A stretch of 64,000 nt of DNA from Streptomyces olivochromogenes (GCF_001514115.1 NZ_KQ948461.1:124001-188000), one strand, 5' to 3'; shown: positions 33,443 to 42,517, counted from the first letter of the stretch. A program made the numbers and translations. The notes: a model not told the origin generated them from the sequence alone.

Positions 33443-34354
33443 ATGGATCGCTTGCTCCTCATGCACAGCTTCGTCACCGTCGCGCAATCCGGCAGTTTCA
33501 GCGGAGCCGCCAAGAAGCTGGGCTCCTCGGGCTCGCTGGTGTCACGGCACGTCGCCGAGCTGGAGCGGCAGGTGGGGGTCCGCCTGGTCAACCGCACGGC
33601 CCGTTCGGTGAGCCTCACCGAACCCGGCCGGCGCTACGCGGAGTTCGCCGCGCGCATCCTGGAGGAGATCGAGGCCGAGGACGCAGGCATCGCCCAGCTC
33701 CACGACCGCGCCGAAGGGACGCTCAGCATCATCTGTCCCAAATGGATAGGCAGCCTGGACCTCGGGGACGCCATCGCCGCCTTTTCCGCCGCACACCCCA
33801 AAATCCAGGTGCGATTCGAACTCGGCGGCATGTCCGACCGGACCTACGATTTCCTGGACGGCGGATTCGACGTGGCATTCCACACCCGAGACCTCCGGGA
33901 CTCCAGCGTCCGCCTCAAGAAGATCGCCTCGCTCCCGTTCGTGCTGTGCGCCGCCAAGGAATACCTGAACCGGAACGGGCCACTGACCGAGCCGAACGGC
34001 CTCGCGCATCACGACTGCCTCGTGCACGTCAACGACCCGGTCTGGCGCATCGGCCACGGACACGCGTCGACCCTGCACAAGATCCGCAACATCGCCTTCT
34101 CGTCCAACTCCTACATCGCCCTGCAGAAAGCGGCCGTGCACGGGCGCGGTCTCGCCCTGCTCCCGCAGCGACCGGCCTACGACGACCTGGTCTCCGGCGC
34201 TCTGCAGGTCCTGCTGCCCGAACTCGCGGTGCCCGACCGGCCGCTGTACGCGATCTACGGCCCGGGGCAGGACACCCCGCGCAAGATCAGCGTCTTCCTC
34301 GACTTTCTGACGGACTGGTTCTCGCGGAATCCCATTCCGGTGATCCGGCCGTAA
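33443..34354 (+). CDS. LysR-family regulator of the second catabolic block
   Basis: 303 residues from ATG 33443 behind GGAGGAAAC. HTH: MHSFVTVAQSGSFSGAAKKLG / LVSRHVAELERQVGVRLVNR. Its effector domain (LSIICPKWIGSLDLGDAIAAF ... HGRGLALLP) is of the type that senses aromatic carboxylates. It precedes the block starting with the VOC dioxygenase, in the same direction (96-base gap), and probably activates it. Confidence 0.85.
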   Translation: MDRLLLMHSFVTVAQSGSFSGAAKKLGSSGSLVSRHVAELERQVGVRLVNRTARSVSLTEPGRRYAEFAARILEEIEAEDAGIAQLHDRAEGTLSIICPKWIGSLDLGDAIAAFSAAHPKIQVRFELGGMSDRTYDFLDGGFDVAFHTRDLRDSSVRLKKIASLPFVLCAAKEYLNRNGPLTEPNGLAHHDCLVHVNDPVWRIGHGHASTLHKIRNIAFSSNSYIALQKAAVHGRGLALLPQRPAYDDLVSGALQVLLPELAVPDRPLYAIYGPGQDTPRKISVFLDFLTDWFSRNPIPVIRP

Positions 34355-34450
34355 CCGCAAGAAACGATTGCACAGTCCGTCGGCCCCGAGCGTTGAGACG
34401 CCGCCACCCGAAATCTACGCTCACCGGGCGACCCGTGAAACGAGGAGACC

Positions 34451-35371
34451 ATGGGAATCCAGAGAATCGAATCGGTCACCTACGGCATCGGCGACCTCGA
34501 CGAATGCGTTCGTTTCTTCGACGACTTCGGACTGTTCCTGGTGGAACGGACCGACGAGTACGCGGTGTTCGAGACGCTCACCGGGCAGACCCTCCACCTC
34601 GACACCGGCCCCGGACCGCTGCTGCCGCCGCCGGTGGAAGCCGGTCCCACTCTGCGCGAGGTGGTGTGGGGTGTCGACACGGCGAAGGAGCTGAAGCGGC
34701 TCGTCGCGGCCGTCGGCCGGGACCGGACGGTCCGGGAGGACGCGGCCGGAGTGTTCCACACCGTGGACGAGACCGGTTTCGGAGTCGGTCTGACCCTGGC
34801 CCGGCCCAAGCCCGCGCCCCTCACCCCCCGGCCCGCCAACGCCCTGGGCAGCGTCGGCCGCTGGAACACCGCCCTGGAGCCGATCACCCGCGTCCACCCC
34901 CTGCGGATGTGCCATGTGGCCCTCAACATCCTCAAGGAGGGCCGCGAGGAGGCCGTCGCGTTCTACGAGGAACTGCTCGGCTTCCGGCCCACCGACGTGG
35001 TGAAACCCATGGGCGTCTTCATGCAGGCCCCGGGCGACCAGGACCAGCACACCATCCTGCTGTGCCACCGCCCCGACAAGGCCGGCGTCAACCACATCGC
35101 CTACGAGGTCCCCGGCTTCGACGACGTCGTCGAGGGCGGCAATTACATGATCGACCACGGCTGGCGCGAGGCCCGCAGACTCGGCCGCCACACCGTCGGT
35201 TCGAACGTCTTCCGGTTCGTGCACGCACCCTGCGGCGGGCGGGTCGAGTACGCCGCCGACATGGACCGCGTCGACGACCGCTACGAGACCCGGGTCCACG
35301 AGACCACCCCGCCCCACCACATCTGGGCTCTGCGCACCAACCGCGACCAGCAGGACGCCCCCGCCTCCTGA
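34451..35371 (+). CDS. Extradiol-type VOC dioxygenase
   Basis: 306 residues, two VOC modules. C-terminal metal ligands fit class I extradiol enzymes: His in RMCHVALNI, His in VNHIAYEV, Glu in GRVEY. The signature segment is LGRHTVGSNVFRFVHAPCGG; the usual Tyr is Phe and a position before it is Arg, so it differs from the first dioxygenase. It likely cleaves a substituted catechol; the paired hydrolase and FAH-family genes downstream support meta-cleavage chemistry. Confidence 0.75.
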   Translation: MGIQRIESVTYGIGDLDECVRFFDDFGLFLVERTDEYAVFETLTGQTLHLDTGPGPLLPPPVEAGPTLREVVWGVDTAKELKRLVAAVGRDRTVREDAAGVFHTVDETGFGVGLTLARPKPAPLTPRPANALGSVGRWNTALEPITRVHPLRMCHVALNILKEGREEAVAFYEELLGFRPTDVVKPMGVFMQAPGDQDQHTILLCHRPDKAGVNHIAYEVPGFDDVVEGGNYMIDHGWREARRLGRHTVGSNVFRFVHAPCGGRVEYAADMDRVDDRYETRVHETTPPHHIWALRTNRDQQDAPAS

Positions 35372-35379
35372 CCCTCCGC

Positions 35380-35420
35380 CGCCTTCGGCGGGGAAACCGG
35401 CGCCTTCGGCCGGGGAAACC
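35380..35420. repeat. Two 19-20-bp near-direct repeats forming hairpins
   Basis: Units at 35380-35398 and 35401-35420 read CGCCTTCGGCGGGGAAACC and the same with one extra C. Each contains a CGCC-TTC-GGCG hairpin, and they sit between the dioxygenase stop and the dehydrogenase start. They may stabilise or process the message. Confidence 0.6.
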
Positions 35421-35459
35421 CCATTCGCCTCGCTCGCCAGCCTGAGAGGGCACCCACTC

Positions 35460-36908
35460 ATGACCTCCGACCACGGCTACCCCGCCGTCCGCATGTACAT
35501 AGCGGGCGAGTGGTGCCAGGGCGGCACCGGACGGACCGCCCCGATCGTGAACCCCGCCACCGAGGAGGCGATCGGAGAGGTACCGCTCGCCACCACCGAC
35601 GACCTGGACCGCGCCCTGGCCGGCGCCGCCGAGGGCTTCAGGGCCTGGCGCGACACACCCGTCGCACGGCGCACCGCCCTCCTGCACGCCGCCGCCGACC
35701 TGCTCACCGAGCGCAGCGCCGAAGTCGGCCGGATCATGACCCTGGAGCAGGGCAAGCCCCTCGCCGAGGCCACCGGGGAGGCCCGCCGTGTCGCGGACAC
35801 CCTGCGCTGGCACGCCGACGACGCCCGCCGCGCCTACGGCCGCATCATCCCCTCCGCCCCCGGCACCCTGCTCTCCGTACGACGTGAACCCATCGGCCCC
35901 GTGGCCGCGTTCGTCCCCTGGAACTTCCCGGCGGGCGGCCCGATGCGGAAGATCTCCTCGGCGCTCTGCGCGGGCTGCTCCATCATCATCAAGGCCTCGG
36001 AGGAGACGCCCGCCACCGCCGCCGCCCTCGTCGGCTGCTTCGTGGACGCGGGCCTGCCGGCCGGTGCACTCAACCTCGTCTTCGGCGAACCCGCCGAGGT
36101 CTCCGCGCACCTCATCGCCTCCCCGGTCACCCGTCTGATCGCCTTCACCGGCTCGGTCCCCGTGGGCAAGCTGCTCGCCGCCGCGGCCGGCGAGGTCATG
36201 AAGCCCTCCCTCATGGAGTTGGGCGGCCACGCCCCGGTGATCGTGTGCGCGGACGCCGACCCGGCGAGGGCCGCGCGCCGCGCCGCCCAGGCGAAGTTCG
36301 CCAACGCCGGACAGGTGTGCACCTCGCCGAGCCGGTTCCTGGTTCACGAGCGTCTCGTCGAGGACTTCACCGCGGAGTTCGTGAAGGCCGCCGAAGCGGT
36401 CGTCGTCGGCGACGGCCTGGCCGAGGGCACCACCATGGGGCCGCTCGCCAACGAGCGCCGGCTCCAGGCCGTTCAGCGTCTGACCGCCGATGCCGTCAGC
36501 CGGGGAGCGACCGTCCGCACCGGCGGCGAACGGCTCGACCGCGCCGGGTACTTCTTCGCGCCGACCGTCCTGACCGACGTACCGGCGGACGCGGACCTCC
36601 TCCACGAGGAACCGTTCGGCCCCCTCGCGCCGATCGTCCCCTTCGGTGACCTCGACGAGGCGCTCACGACCGCGAACGCGCTGCCGTACGGCCTTGCCGC
36701 CTACGGCTTCACCGAGTCCGCCGCCACCGCCGAGCACCTGGTGCGTGAACTGGAGGCCGGCATCCTCTCCGTCAACCACTGCGGCGGCTCCGTCAGCGAG
36801 GCCCCCTCCGGCGGCGTCAAGGAGAGTGGCTACGGCAGGGAGGGCGGGCCCGAGGCTCTCGACGCCTACCTGATCACCAAGCGCGTCTCCCATCTGCTGG
36901 CGGGCTGA
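35460..36908 (+). CDS. NAD(P)-dependent aldehyde dehydrogenase (SSADH-like)
   Basis: 482 residues. ALDH motifs: PWNFPAGGPMRK, FTGSVPVGK, MELGGHAPVIV (catalytic Glu), FANAGQVCTSPSR (catalytic Cys), EEPFGPLAPI. It is closest in pattern to succinate-semialdehyde and muconate-semialdehyde dehydrogenases. A linear semialdehyde from ring cleavage is a likely substrate. It is in the operon after the VOC dioxygenase, 88 bases away. Confidence 0.85.
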   Translation: MTSDHGYPAVRMYIAGEWCQGGTGRTAPIVNPATEEAIGEVPLATTDDLDRALAGAAEGFRAWRDTPVARRTALLHAAADLLTERSAEVGRIMTLEQGKPLAEATGEARRVADTLRWHADDARRAYGRIIPSAPGTLLSVRREPIGPVAAFVPWNFPAGGPMRKISSALCAGCSIIIKASEETPATAAALVGCFVDAGLPAGALNLVFGEPAEVSAHLIASPVTRLIAFTGSVPVGKLLAAAAGEVMKPSLMELGGHAPVIVCADADPARAARRAAQAKFANAGQVCTSPSRFLVHERLVEDFTAEFVKAAEAVVVGDGLAEGTTMGPLANERRLQAVQRLTADAVSRGATVRTGGERLDRAGYFFAPTVLTDVPADADLLHEEPFGPLAPIVPFGDLDEALTTANALPYGLAAYGFTESAATAEHLVRELEAGILSVNHCGGSVSEAPSGGVKESGYGREGGPEALDAYLITKRVSHLLAG

Positions 36909-36913
36909 GCGTC

Positions 36914-37711
36914 ATGCGATACACCCGTGTCTCGGTCGGCGGACGGGCGGTGTGGGGCCAGGTGGGGGAGGAGGACGTCGAGCTGCTGTCCGAGTCACCC
37001 CTCGACGCCACGCGGCGGCAGCCGCACATCGAACGCGGCCCGACGGTCATCGGCACGGTGCCGCGGGCCGGCGCGACCTGGCTGCCCGTCGTCGTCCCGC
37101 CCGTGTTCTACGCGGTCGGCATGAACTACCCGCGACACATCGAGCACGCCCGCGCCGAGGTCCCCACCCGTCCCGAGGTGGGCTACCGCGCCAACAACGC
37201 GCTCACCGGGCACGGTTCGCCCATCGTCAAGCCGGCCGGTGTCGAGGGCCGGTTCGAGGCAGAGCCCGAACTCGTCGCGGTCATCGGCCGAACACTGCGG
37301 CACGCCACGTACCAGGAGGCTCAGGAAGGTGTCTTCGGGTGGACCATCGGCAACGACGTCAGCGCCCGCACCTGGCAGCACCAGGACCGCACGTTCTGGC
37401 GCAGCAAGAACAGCGACACGTTCAAGCCCATGGGCCCCTGGATCGAGACCGACGTCGACGCCCTGGCACAGACCACCACGCTCCGCGTCAACGGGGAGGT
37501 CCGGGCGTCGTTCGCGACCGGCGACATGGTCTTCGACCCCTTCGACTTCATCGTCGAGATGACCCGGCACGTCACCCTGCGGCCGGGTGACGTGCTGTGG
37601 ATGGGCGCCGAGTCCACCTGCCAACTGGAGCCAGGGGACACCGTGGACATCGAGATCAGCGGCATCGGTGTCCTGTCCAACCCCGTACACAGCGAAGGGA
37701 ATCCGTCATGA
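36914..37711 (+). CDS. Fumarylacetoacetate hydrolase-family protein
   Basis: 265 residues. FAH fold: FYAVGMNYPRHIEHA, KPAGVEGRFEAEPELVAVIG (metal E..E), GVFGWTIGNDVSAR (metal Asp) and FKPMGPWIETD. Members hydrolyse, hydrate or decarboxylate 2-oxo acids from meta-cleavage. Only 5 bases separate it from the dehydrogenase, and its stop overlaps the next start (ATGA). Confidence 0.85.
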   Translation: MRYTRVSVGGRAVWGQVGEEDVELLSESPLDATRRQPHIERGPTVIGTVPRAGATWLPVVVPPVFYAVGMNYPRHIEHARAEVPTRPEVGYRANNALTGHGSPIVKPAGVEGRFEAEPELVAVIGRTLRHATYQEAQEGVFGWTIGNDVSARTWQHQDRTFWRSKNSDTFKPMGPWIETDVDALAQTTTLRVNGEVRASFATGDMVFDPFDFIVEMTRHVTLRPGDVLWMGAESTCQLEPGDTVDIEISGIGVLSNPVHSEGNPS

Positions 37712-38079
37712 GCACCGCACCCCGTTACATCCACCACGTCAACTTCCCCACCACCGACCCCGACCGCACCGCCGACTGGTACACGAAGGTCTTCGGGATG
37801 AAGCGGATCATGCCCAAGTCCAACACCCGCGTGGTGCTGATGACCCGCGGCACCTTCGATCTGCACTTCACCCCGGTCGAGGAGATGGAGCGCATGGCGC
37901 CCTATCACTTCGCCGTCGAGGTCGACGACTGGGACGAGTTCCTCACCCACCTGAAGGAGCTCGGCATCCGGCACACCCGCCCGGTCGAGCGGCCGGAGAA
38001 CCAGTCCAAGTTCTGCTACATCCACGATCCCGACCACACCATGATCGAGCTGGTCTTCCACGGCAAGCGTCCCAACTGA
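37708..38079 (+). CDS. Single-domain VOC (glyoxalase/dioxygenase-fold) protein
   Basis: 123 residues from ATG 37708, coupled to the FAH gene. One VOC module: RYIHHVNFPTTDPDRTADWYTKVFGMKR, PYHFAVEVDDWDEFL, SKFCYIHDPDHTMIELVF. His, His and Glu of the usual metal site are present. It may dimerise into a complete active site. The function is unknown; it could be a lyase, an isomerase or a small dioxygenase in this pathway. Confidence 0.8.
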   Translation: MSTAPRYIHHVNFPTTDPDRTADWYTKVFGMKRIMPKSNTRVVLMTRGTFDLHFTPVEEMERMAPYHFAVEVDDWDEFLTHLKELGIRHTRPVERPENQSKFCYIHDPDHTMIELVFHGKRPN

Positions 38080-38105
38080 CCGCGTCCGGCTAGGAGTTCA
38101 CTGAC

Positions 38106-38909
38106 ATGCCCATCGCCGACTCCGACGGCACCTCCATCTACTACGAGCGCCACGGCAGCGGTCCGGCGATCCTGTTCGTGCATGGCAGCGGTGGCCACCA
38201 CGCCGCCTGGTGGCAGCAAGTGGCCGCGCTGCGCGAGGAGTTCACGGTCGTCACCATGGATCTGCGCGGCTTCGGCAAGTCCGACGCCCCGGCCCGTCCG
38301 CACTCCTCGAAGCCCGGGTTCGACGGACAGGATTTCCCCGGCGACGTCGTCGCCGTACTCGACGAGGAGGACCTGGCCGACGTCATGCTCGTCGGCCAGT
38401 CGATCGGCTCCGTCGCCGCCCTGCGTGCCGCCCTCCTGCGTCCCGAGCGCGTCTCCTCGGTAGCCCTCGGCCACTCCCTGGGCGGCATCAGCCACCCCGA
38501 GCTGAAGGAACTCGCCGCCGCCGACCGGGCCGAGGCCGTCAAGCTCCCCGTCATCGACCGCCTGCTCACCCGGCGGTTCCAGCAGGAGCGACCCGACCTC
38601 ACCTTCCTCTTCCAGCAGATGGGCACCTTCAACGTCGCCAAGATGGCCGACCTGCGCAACCTCGACACCAACGGCCCCTCGCTGGAGGAGATCCAGAACT
38701 CGGGCGTCAAGGTCGCCTTCCTGGCCGCGGAGAAGGACGCGGTACTCAGCGTGAAGACCGTGACCCGCGCCCACGAACTGCTGCCCGGCTCACATCTGGA
38801 GATCGTCCCGGACGCCCCGCACTCCATGTACTGGGAGGCGCCCGAGCAGTACAACGTGGCCGTCGCCCAGCTGCGCCGCACCCTCACCGCACAGAAGGAA
38901 GCCGCATGA
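38106..38909 (+). CDS. Alpha/beta hydrolase, meta-cleavage product hydrolase type
   Basis: 267 residues. HGSGGHHAAWW (oxyanion region), nucleophile elbow VGQSIGSVAAL and a late His in APHSMYW. The elbow lacks the usual G-x-S-x-G Gly only in detail (G-Q-S-I-G, so intact). It is similar in layout to MhpC/BphD-type C-C hydrolases. It follows the ring-cleavage genes and overlaps the next start, so hydrolysis of a ring-fission product is likely. Confidence 0.82.
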   Translation: MPIADSDGTSIYYERHGSGPAILFVHGSGGHHAAWWQQVAALREEFTVVTMDLRGFGKSDAPARPHSSKPGFDGQDFPGDVVAVLDEEDLADVMLVGQSIGSVAALRAALLRPERVSSVALGHSLGGISHPELKELAAADRAEAVKLPVIDRLLTRRFQQERPDLTFLFQQMGTFNVAKMADLRNLDTNGPSLEEIQNSGVKVAFLAAEKDAVLSVKTVTRAHELLPGSHLEIVPDAPHSMYWEAPEQYNVAVAQLRRTLTAQKEAA

Positions 38910-39421
38910 GCAGCCTCACCCTCGATGCCGCCGAAGAGATCGTCGACGCCGCCCTGAAGCGAGCCCGGTCGCTCGGGAAGGCGGTGAGTGTCGCCGTGGT
39001 GGACGCGGGAGGCTTCGTCGTCAGCGTCCGCCGCTCGGACGGTGCGCGCCCGCTCACCCCGGACATCGCCCGCGCCAAGGCGTACACCGCCGCCGTGATG
39101 CAGCGGCCCGGCAAGATGCTGAAGAAGTGGCAGGAGAGCCAGCCGGTGTTCTTCTCGCAGCTCTCCCAGCTGCCCGGCGCCGCCCAGCCGATCATGGCCA
39201 CCGAGGGCAGCGTCACCATCAAGAGGGACGGCGAGATCATCGGCGGCCTCGGCATCGCCGGCGGCACCGCGGACGAGGACCAGCAGGTCGCCGACGACGT
39301 CCTCGAATCCCTCGGCTACGAAATGGAGTTCGCCGCCTGGGGCGTCGCGGGCAACCCGGCTCCGAACGCCGAGAAGACCGAGAAGCCCGAGAAGACCGAG
39401 AAGACGGAAAAGGAGGCCTGA
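38906..39421 (+). CDS. GlcG/HbpS-family protein with charged repeat tail
   Basis: 171 residues from ATG 38906 (overlaps hydrolase stop). GlcG/HbpS fold: AVSVAVVDAGGFVVSVRRSDGA, AKAYTAAVMQRP, GSVTIKRDGEIIGGLGIAGGTADEDQQVADD. Family members bind haem (HbpS) or are of unknown function beside glycolate or aromatic genes. The last ~15 residues are a repeated Lys/Glu/Thr/Pro tail (EKTEKPEKTEKTEKEA). Confidence 0.82.
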   Translation: MSSLTLDAAEEIVDAALKRARSLGKAVSVAVVDAGGFVVSVRRSDGARPLTPDIARAKAYTAAVMQRPGKMLKKWQESQPVFFSQLSQLPGAAQPIMATEGSVTIKRDGEIIGGLGIAGGTADEDQQVADDVLESLGYEMEFAAWGVAGNPAPNAEKTEKPEKTEKTEKEA

Positions 39422-39424
39422 GCC

Positions 39425-40465
39425 ATGGCGGACACGTTCAACTACCGCATCGACCACCACGGCAGCCTGGTCCGCCCCGGCACTCTCCTGACCGCGCGGG
39501 CCGAGGGCGACCCCGAGATCGTGCTGAAGGCGGAACTCGAGGCGGTCGAGGAGGCGGTGGCCCTCCAGCGGAAGCTGCGTACCACGGTCGTCACCGACGG
39601 GGACTTCCCCCGGGAGGACTTCCGCAGCGCGGTCTTCGACGCCGTCTCCGGCTTCCGTCGCACGGACTCGGAAACCCACGGCGGACTGCCGCGCTGGGTG
39701 GCGGAAACGCTGCCCAAGGCGAACGGTCCGCTGCTCGCCGACTGGGCCGGGCGGCTCACCGGGCTGACGGTGATCGCCCCCAAGGCCTCGCTGCCCTCCC
39801 CGGCCTATCTGGCCGCCACCACCTTCGCACCCGAACTCGCCGCATCGGGCGGGCCCTCCTCGGCCCGCGAACTCGGAGAGGCCCTCGCGGAGATCATCCA
39901 GGCGGAGATCGCGCTGCTGGTCTCCCGGGGCGTCCGGCTCGTCCAGCTCAACAACCCGCTCCTGATCGGCCACGTCGCCGCCGACCCGGCCGCCCCCGGC
40001 GCGCTGTCCTTCGAGGACGCGCTGGCCGTCGACGCCCTGGCGGTACGACTGGAAGAGCGCCCGGTGGGAGTCAGGATCGGCGTCTGCCCCGGCTGGGAGG
40101 CACCCGCCGGGGTGGACCGGGCCCGCGCCGAGCGCCTGTACGGCGGGATCCCGGCCGACCGCTGGATCCTGCCGTACGACAAGGGCACCGACGCCGAACT
40201 CGACCTGGTCAAGGCCCTGCCGGAGGACCGCGACGCGTGCCTGGGCGTGGTGGACGCGGCCGTGTCCGCACTCGAGGACATCGACACGGTGATGGCCCGC
40301 ATCGACGCCGCCGCCGAGGTCAAGGACCTCGAGGACATGGCCGTATCGCCGTCCCGCGGCTTCGCCGACACGGCGACCCGTCCGCTGCTGAGCGCCGAGA
40401 ACCAGCGCCGCAAGCTGGTACTGGTGGAGACCGTCGCCCGCTACTGCTGGGGCAACGAGTTCTGA
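39425..40465 (+). CDS. MetE-like (UROD/MetE superfamily) protein lacking zinc ligands
   Basis: 346 residues, 3 bases after the GlcG gene. It shows the fold of the C-terminal half of cobalamin-independent methionine synthase and YxjG-type proteins: VTDGDFPREDF, VRLVQLNNPLL, ILPYDKGTD, and LVLVETVARYCWGNEF. The usual H-x-C motif reads GVCPG and the later S-P-x-C-G-F reads SPSRGF, so the His and one Cys that bind zinc seem lost. It is therefore unlikely to be a normal methionine synthase. A methyl transfer or other role in the catabolic pathway (for example demethylation of a methoxy aromatic) is speculative. Confidence 0.7.
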   Translation: MADTFNYRIDHHGSLVRPGTLLTARAEGDPEIVLKAELEAVEEAVALQRKLRTTVVTDGDFPREDFRSAVFDAVSGFRRTDSETHGGLPRWVAETLPKANGPLLADWAGRLTGLTVIAPKASLPSPAYLAATTFAPELAASGGPSSARELGEALAEIIQAEIALLVSRGVRLVQLNNPLLIGHVAADPAAPGALSFEDALAVDALAVRLEERPVGVRIGVCPGWEAPAGVDRARAERLYGGIPADRWILPYDKGTDAELDLVKALPEDRDACLGVVDAAVSALEDIDTVMARIDAAAEVKDLEDMAVSPSRGFADTATRPLLSAENQRRKLVLVETVARYCWGNEF

Positions 40466-40517
40466 CCCGCGGCCCAGGGGCCGGGAAGCGCGCCCGCGCT
40501 TCCCGGCAGACCTTCGG

Positions 40518-40561
40518 AGAACCTCGGCGTCAGAGAACCTCGGCGTCAGAGAACCTCGGCG
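40518..40561. repeat. 16-bp tandem repeat spanning the end of the ABM gene
   Basis: AGAACCTCGGCGTCAG occurs at 40518-40533 and 40534-40549, with a third partial copy at 40550-40561. It covers the stop codon region of the monooxygenase-family gene and looks like a slippage duplication. Confidence 0.8.
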
Positions 40562-40833
40562 AAGGTCACCGTGCGCTCGGTCAGCAGCGGCCACACCGTC
40601 TCCACGATCAGCTCGGTGAAGTGGTCGGCGACCTTGTGCGCGTCGAAGCCGGCGCGGTCGGCGTACTGCTCGTACAGCACGAAACCGCCCGGCCGGTCCA
40701 CCTCGGCGTGCACCTCGTACGCCAGGTTCGCCGGCTCGGCGCGGGTGTGCTCGCGCACCTTCAACAGCGCGGCGCGCACGGTGTCCTCGTCGGCGGGCTC
40801 GCAGCGGTAGTGGGCGACTACTGCGTAGGCCAT
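40546..40833 (-). CDS. Antibiotic biosynthesis monooxygenase (ABM)-family protein
   Basis: 95 residues, ATG with AAGGAGAAAC upstream. The ABM fold is seen in YAVVAHYRCEPADEDTVRAAL, NLAYEVHAEVDRPGGFVLYEQY and HFTELIVETVWPLL. Members are cofactor-free quinol monooxygenases, haem degraders or sugar-phosphate isomerases (LsrG). It is the only minus-strand gene inside the second block, divergent from the aldehyde dehydrogenase at 41069 across 235 bases. A role in quinol turnover is plausible. Confidence 0.82.
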   Translation of the reverse strand: MAYAVVAHYRCEPADEDTVRAALLKVREHTRAEPANLAYEVHAEVDRPGGFVLYEQYADRAGFDAHKVADHFTELIVETVWPLLTERTVTFAEVL

Positions 40834-41068
40834 GTCTGTTTCTCCTTAGCGCGATTCCGGCTCCCGGCGGCGTCGTACACACCGCCCGGCCTGCAGATTC
40901 CAGCACGGATCAGTCGCCCGCCGACCCGCGCGCGGCGCAAGCAATGACTGCCTGCGCGGGTCTGGCGGCACCGCCCCGACATGGTGTGTTGTCGCATCCG
41001 GCCCCCTGCGGCCGCTCCCTGTGCAGACCGCGGATCCCGCACCGCGGCGGACGAAGGAAGTGATCTCC

Positions 41069-42517
41069 ATGCGAACCCTGGAAACCCTCTTGGGCGGAGA
41101 GTGGGTGGCGACCGGTGAGTGGATCGACGTCCACGACCCCTCCGATCTGCGGACCCCCGTCGCCCGCGTCCCCGCGCTGAGCGCCGCCGACGTCACCCGC
41201 GCCTACGACCACGCCGAGCGGGGCTTCGCCGTCTGGAAACGCACCAGCCCCTTCGAGCGCGCCCGGATCATGGCCGAAGCCGCCCGGCTGCTGCGCGGGC
41301 GCCGCGCGGAGATCGCCGAGGACCTGGCGACCGAGATGGGCAAGACGCGGGCCGAGGCGACCGGTGAGACGATCAAGGCCGCGGACTTCCTGGAGTACTA
41401 CGCGGGTCTCGCCCGGCAGGGGTACGGCACCCTCGTGCACGACGTCCGCCCGGACACCCGTACCCACCACCAGCGCGAGCCGCTCGGCATCGTCCTCGCG
41501 ATCACCCCGTGGAACGACCCGTTGATCACCCCGGCCCGCAAGCTGGCGCCGTGCCTCGCGGCGGGCAACGCGGCCCTCCTCAAACCGGCCACCGACACCC
41601 CCCAGGCGGCTCTGCACTTCGCCCGCGCCCTCCACGACGCGGGACTGCCCGCCGGTGTCCTCAACGTGGTCACGGGGCGCGGCGCGGAGATCTCCGAGGC
41701 GCTGATCTCCGACCCGCGCCTGGCCGCGCTCACCTTCACCGGCAGCAACGAGGTCGGCGAGGCCCTGCGCGCCCAGCTCGCGAACAGCAACATCCGCTTC
41801 CAGGGCGAACTCGGCGGCAAGAACGCCACCGTCGTGCTCGCCGACGCCGACCTCACCGCCGCCGCGAAAGCTGTCGCCGCCGCGGCCTTCGCCCAGGCCG
41901 GGCAGCGCTGCACCGCCACCAGCCGGGTGATCGTCGAGCGGCCCGTGTACGAGGAGTTCACCGCGCTGCTGCTCGCCGAGGCGACCGCGCTGCGCGTCGG
42001 TCCTGGCCTCGCCGCGGGCACCACGATGGGCCCGCTGGTGAGCGCCCGTCAGCGCGACGGCGTCCTGTCCGACATCGAGCGCGCGGTCAAGCAGGGCGCG
42101 ACGGTCCTCGTCGGCGGCGACCAGCCGCGGGACGAGGCACTGAGCCACGGCTGCTACGTCAATCCCACCGTGCTGGGAGACATGACCCCGGAGCTGGACA
42201 TCTGGCGCGAGGAAGTGTTCGGGCCCGTCGTCGCCCTGCTCCCGGTGGACTCCTTCGAGGAGGCGGTCGAGGCCGTCAACGACTCCGTCTTCGGCCTCGC
42301 CGCCGCCGTGTTCACCCAGAACCTCGGCGCCGCGTACCGGTTCGCCGACGAGGCCGAGTGCGGCCAGATCGCGGTGAACACCACCACCTCGGGCTGGGAT
42401 GTCCACCACCCCTTCGGCGGCTTCCGCGACTCCGGGTCGCCGTTCAAGGAGCAGGGCGAGGAGGCCCTGCGCTTCTACACCCGGGTCAAGACGGTCGCCG
42501 TCCACTTCGGTGCCTGA
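41069..42517 (+). CDS. Aldehyde dehydrogenase family protein (second copy)
   Basis: 482 residues from ATG 41069. ALDH motifs: TPWNDPLITPARK, FTGSNEVGEAL, QGELGGKNATVVL (Glu), FAQAGQRCTATSR (Cys), EEVFGPVVALL, and PFGGFRDSG. It is distinct from the copy at 35460 and is nearer in pattern to 2,5-dioxovalerate/alpha-ketoglutarate semialdehyde dehydrogenases. That fits with the L-2-hydroxyglutarate oxidase gene next to it (42 bases), but the substrate is inferred. Confidence 0.82.
   Translation: MRTLETLLGGEWVATGEWIDVHDPSDLRTPVARVPALSAADVTRAYDHAERGFAVWKRTSPFERARIMAEAARLLRGRRAEIAEDLATEMGKTRAEATGETIKAADFLEYYAGLARQGYGTLVHDVRPDTRTHHQREPLGIVLAITPWNDPLITPARKLAPCLAAGNAALLKPATDTPQAALHFARALHDAGLPAGVLNVVTGRGAEISEALISDPRLAALTFTGSNEVGEALRAQLANSNIRFQGELGGKNATVVLADADLTAAAKAVAAAAFAQAGQRCTATSRVIVERPVYEEFTALLLAEATALRVGPGLAAGTTMGPLVSARQRDGVLSDIERAVKQGATVLVGGDQPRDEALSHGCYVNPTVLGDMTPELDIWREEVFGPVVALLPVDSFEEAVEAVNDSVFGLAAAVFTQNLGAAYRFADEAECGQIAVNTTTSGWDVHHPFGGFRDSGSPFKEQGEEALRFYTRVKTVAVHFGA

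Noticed and set aside
39425..40465. Methionine synthase MetE
   Set aside because: It is half the length of MetE and lacks the zinc-binding His and one Cys.
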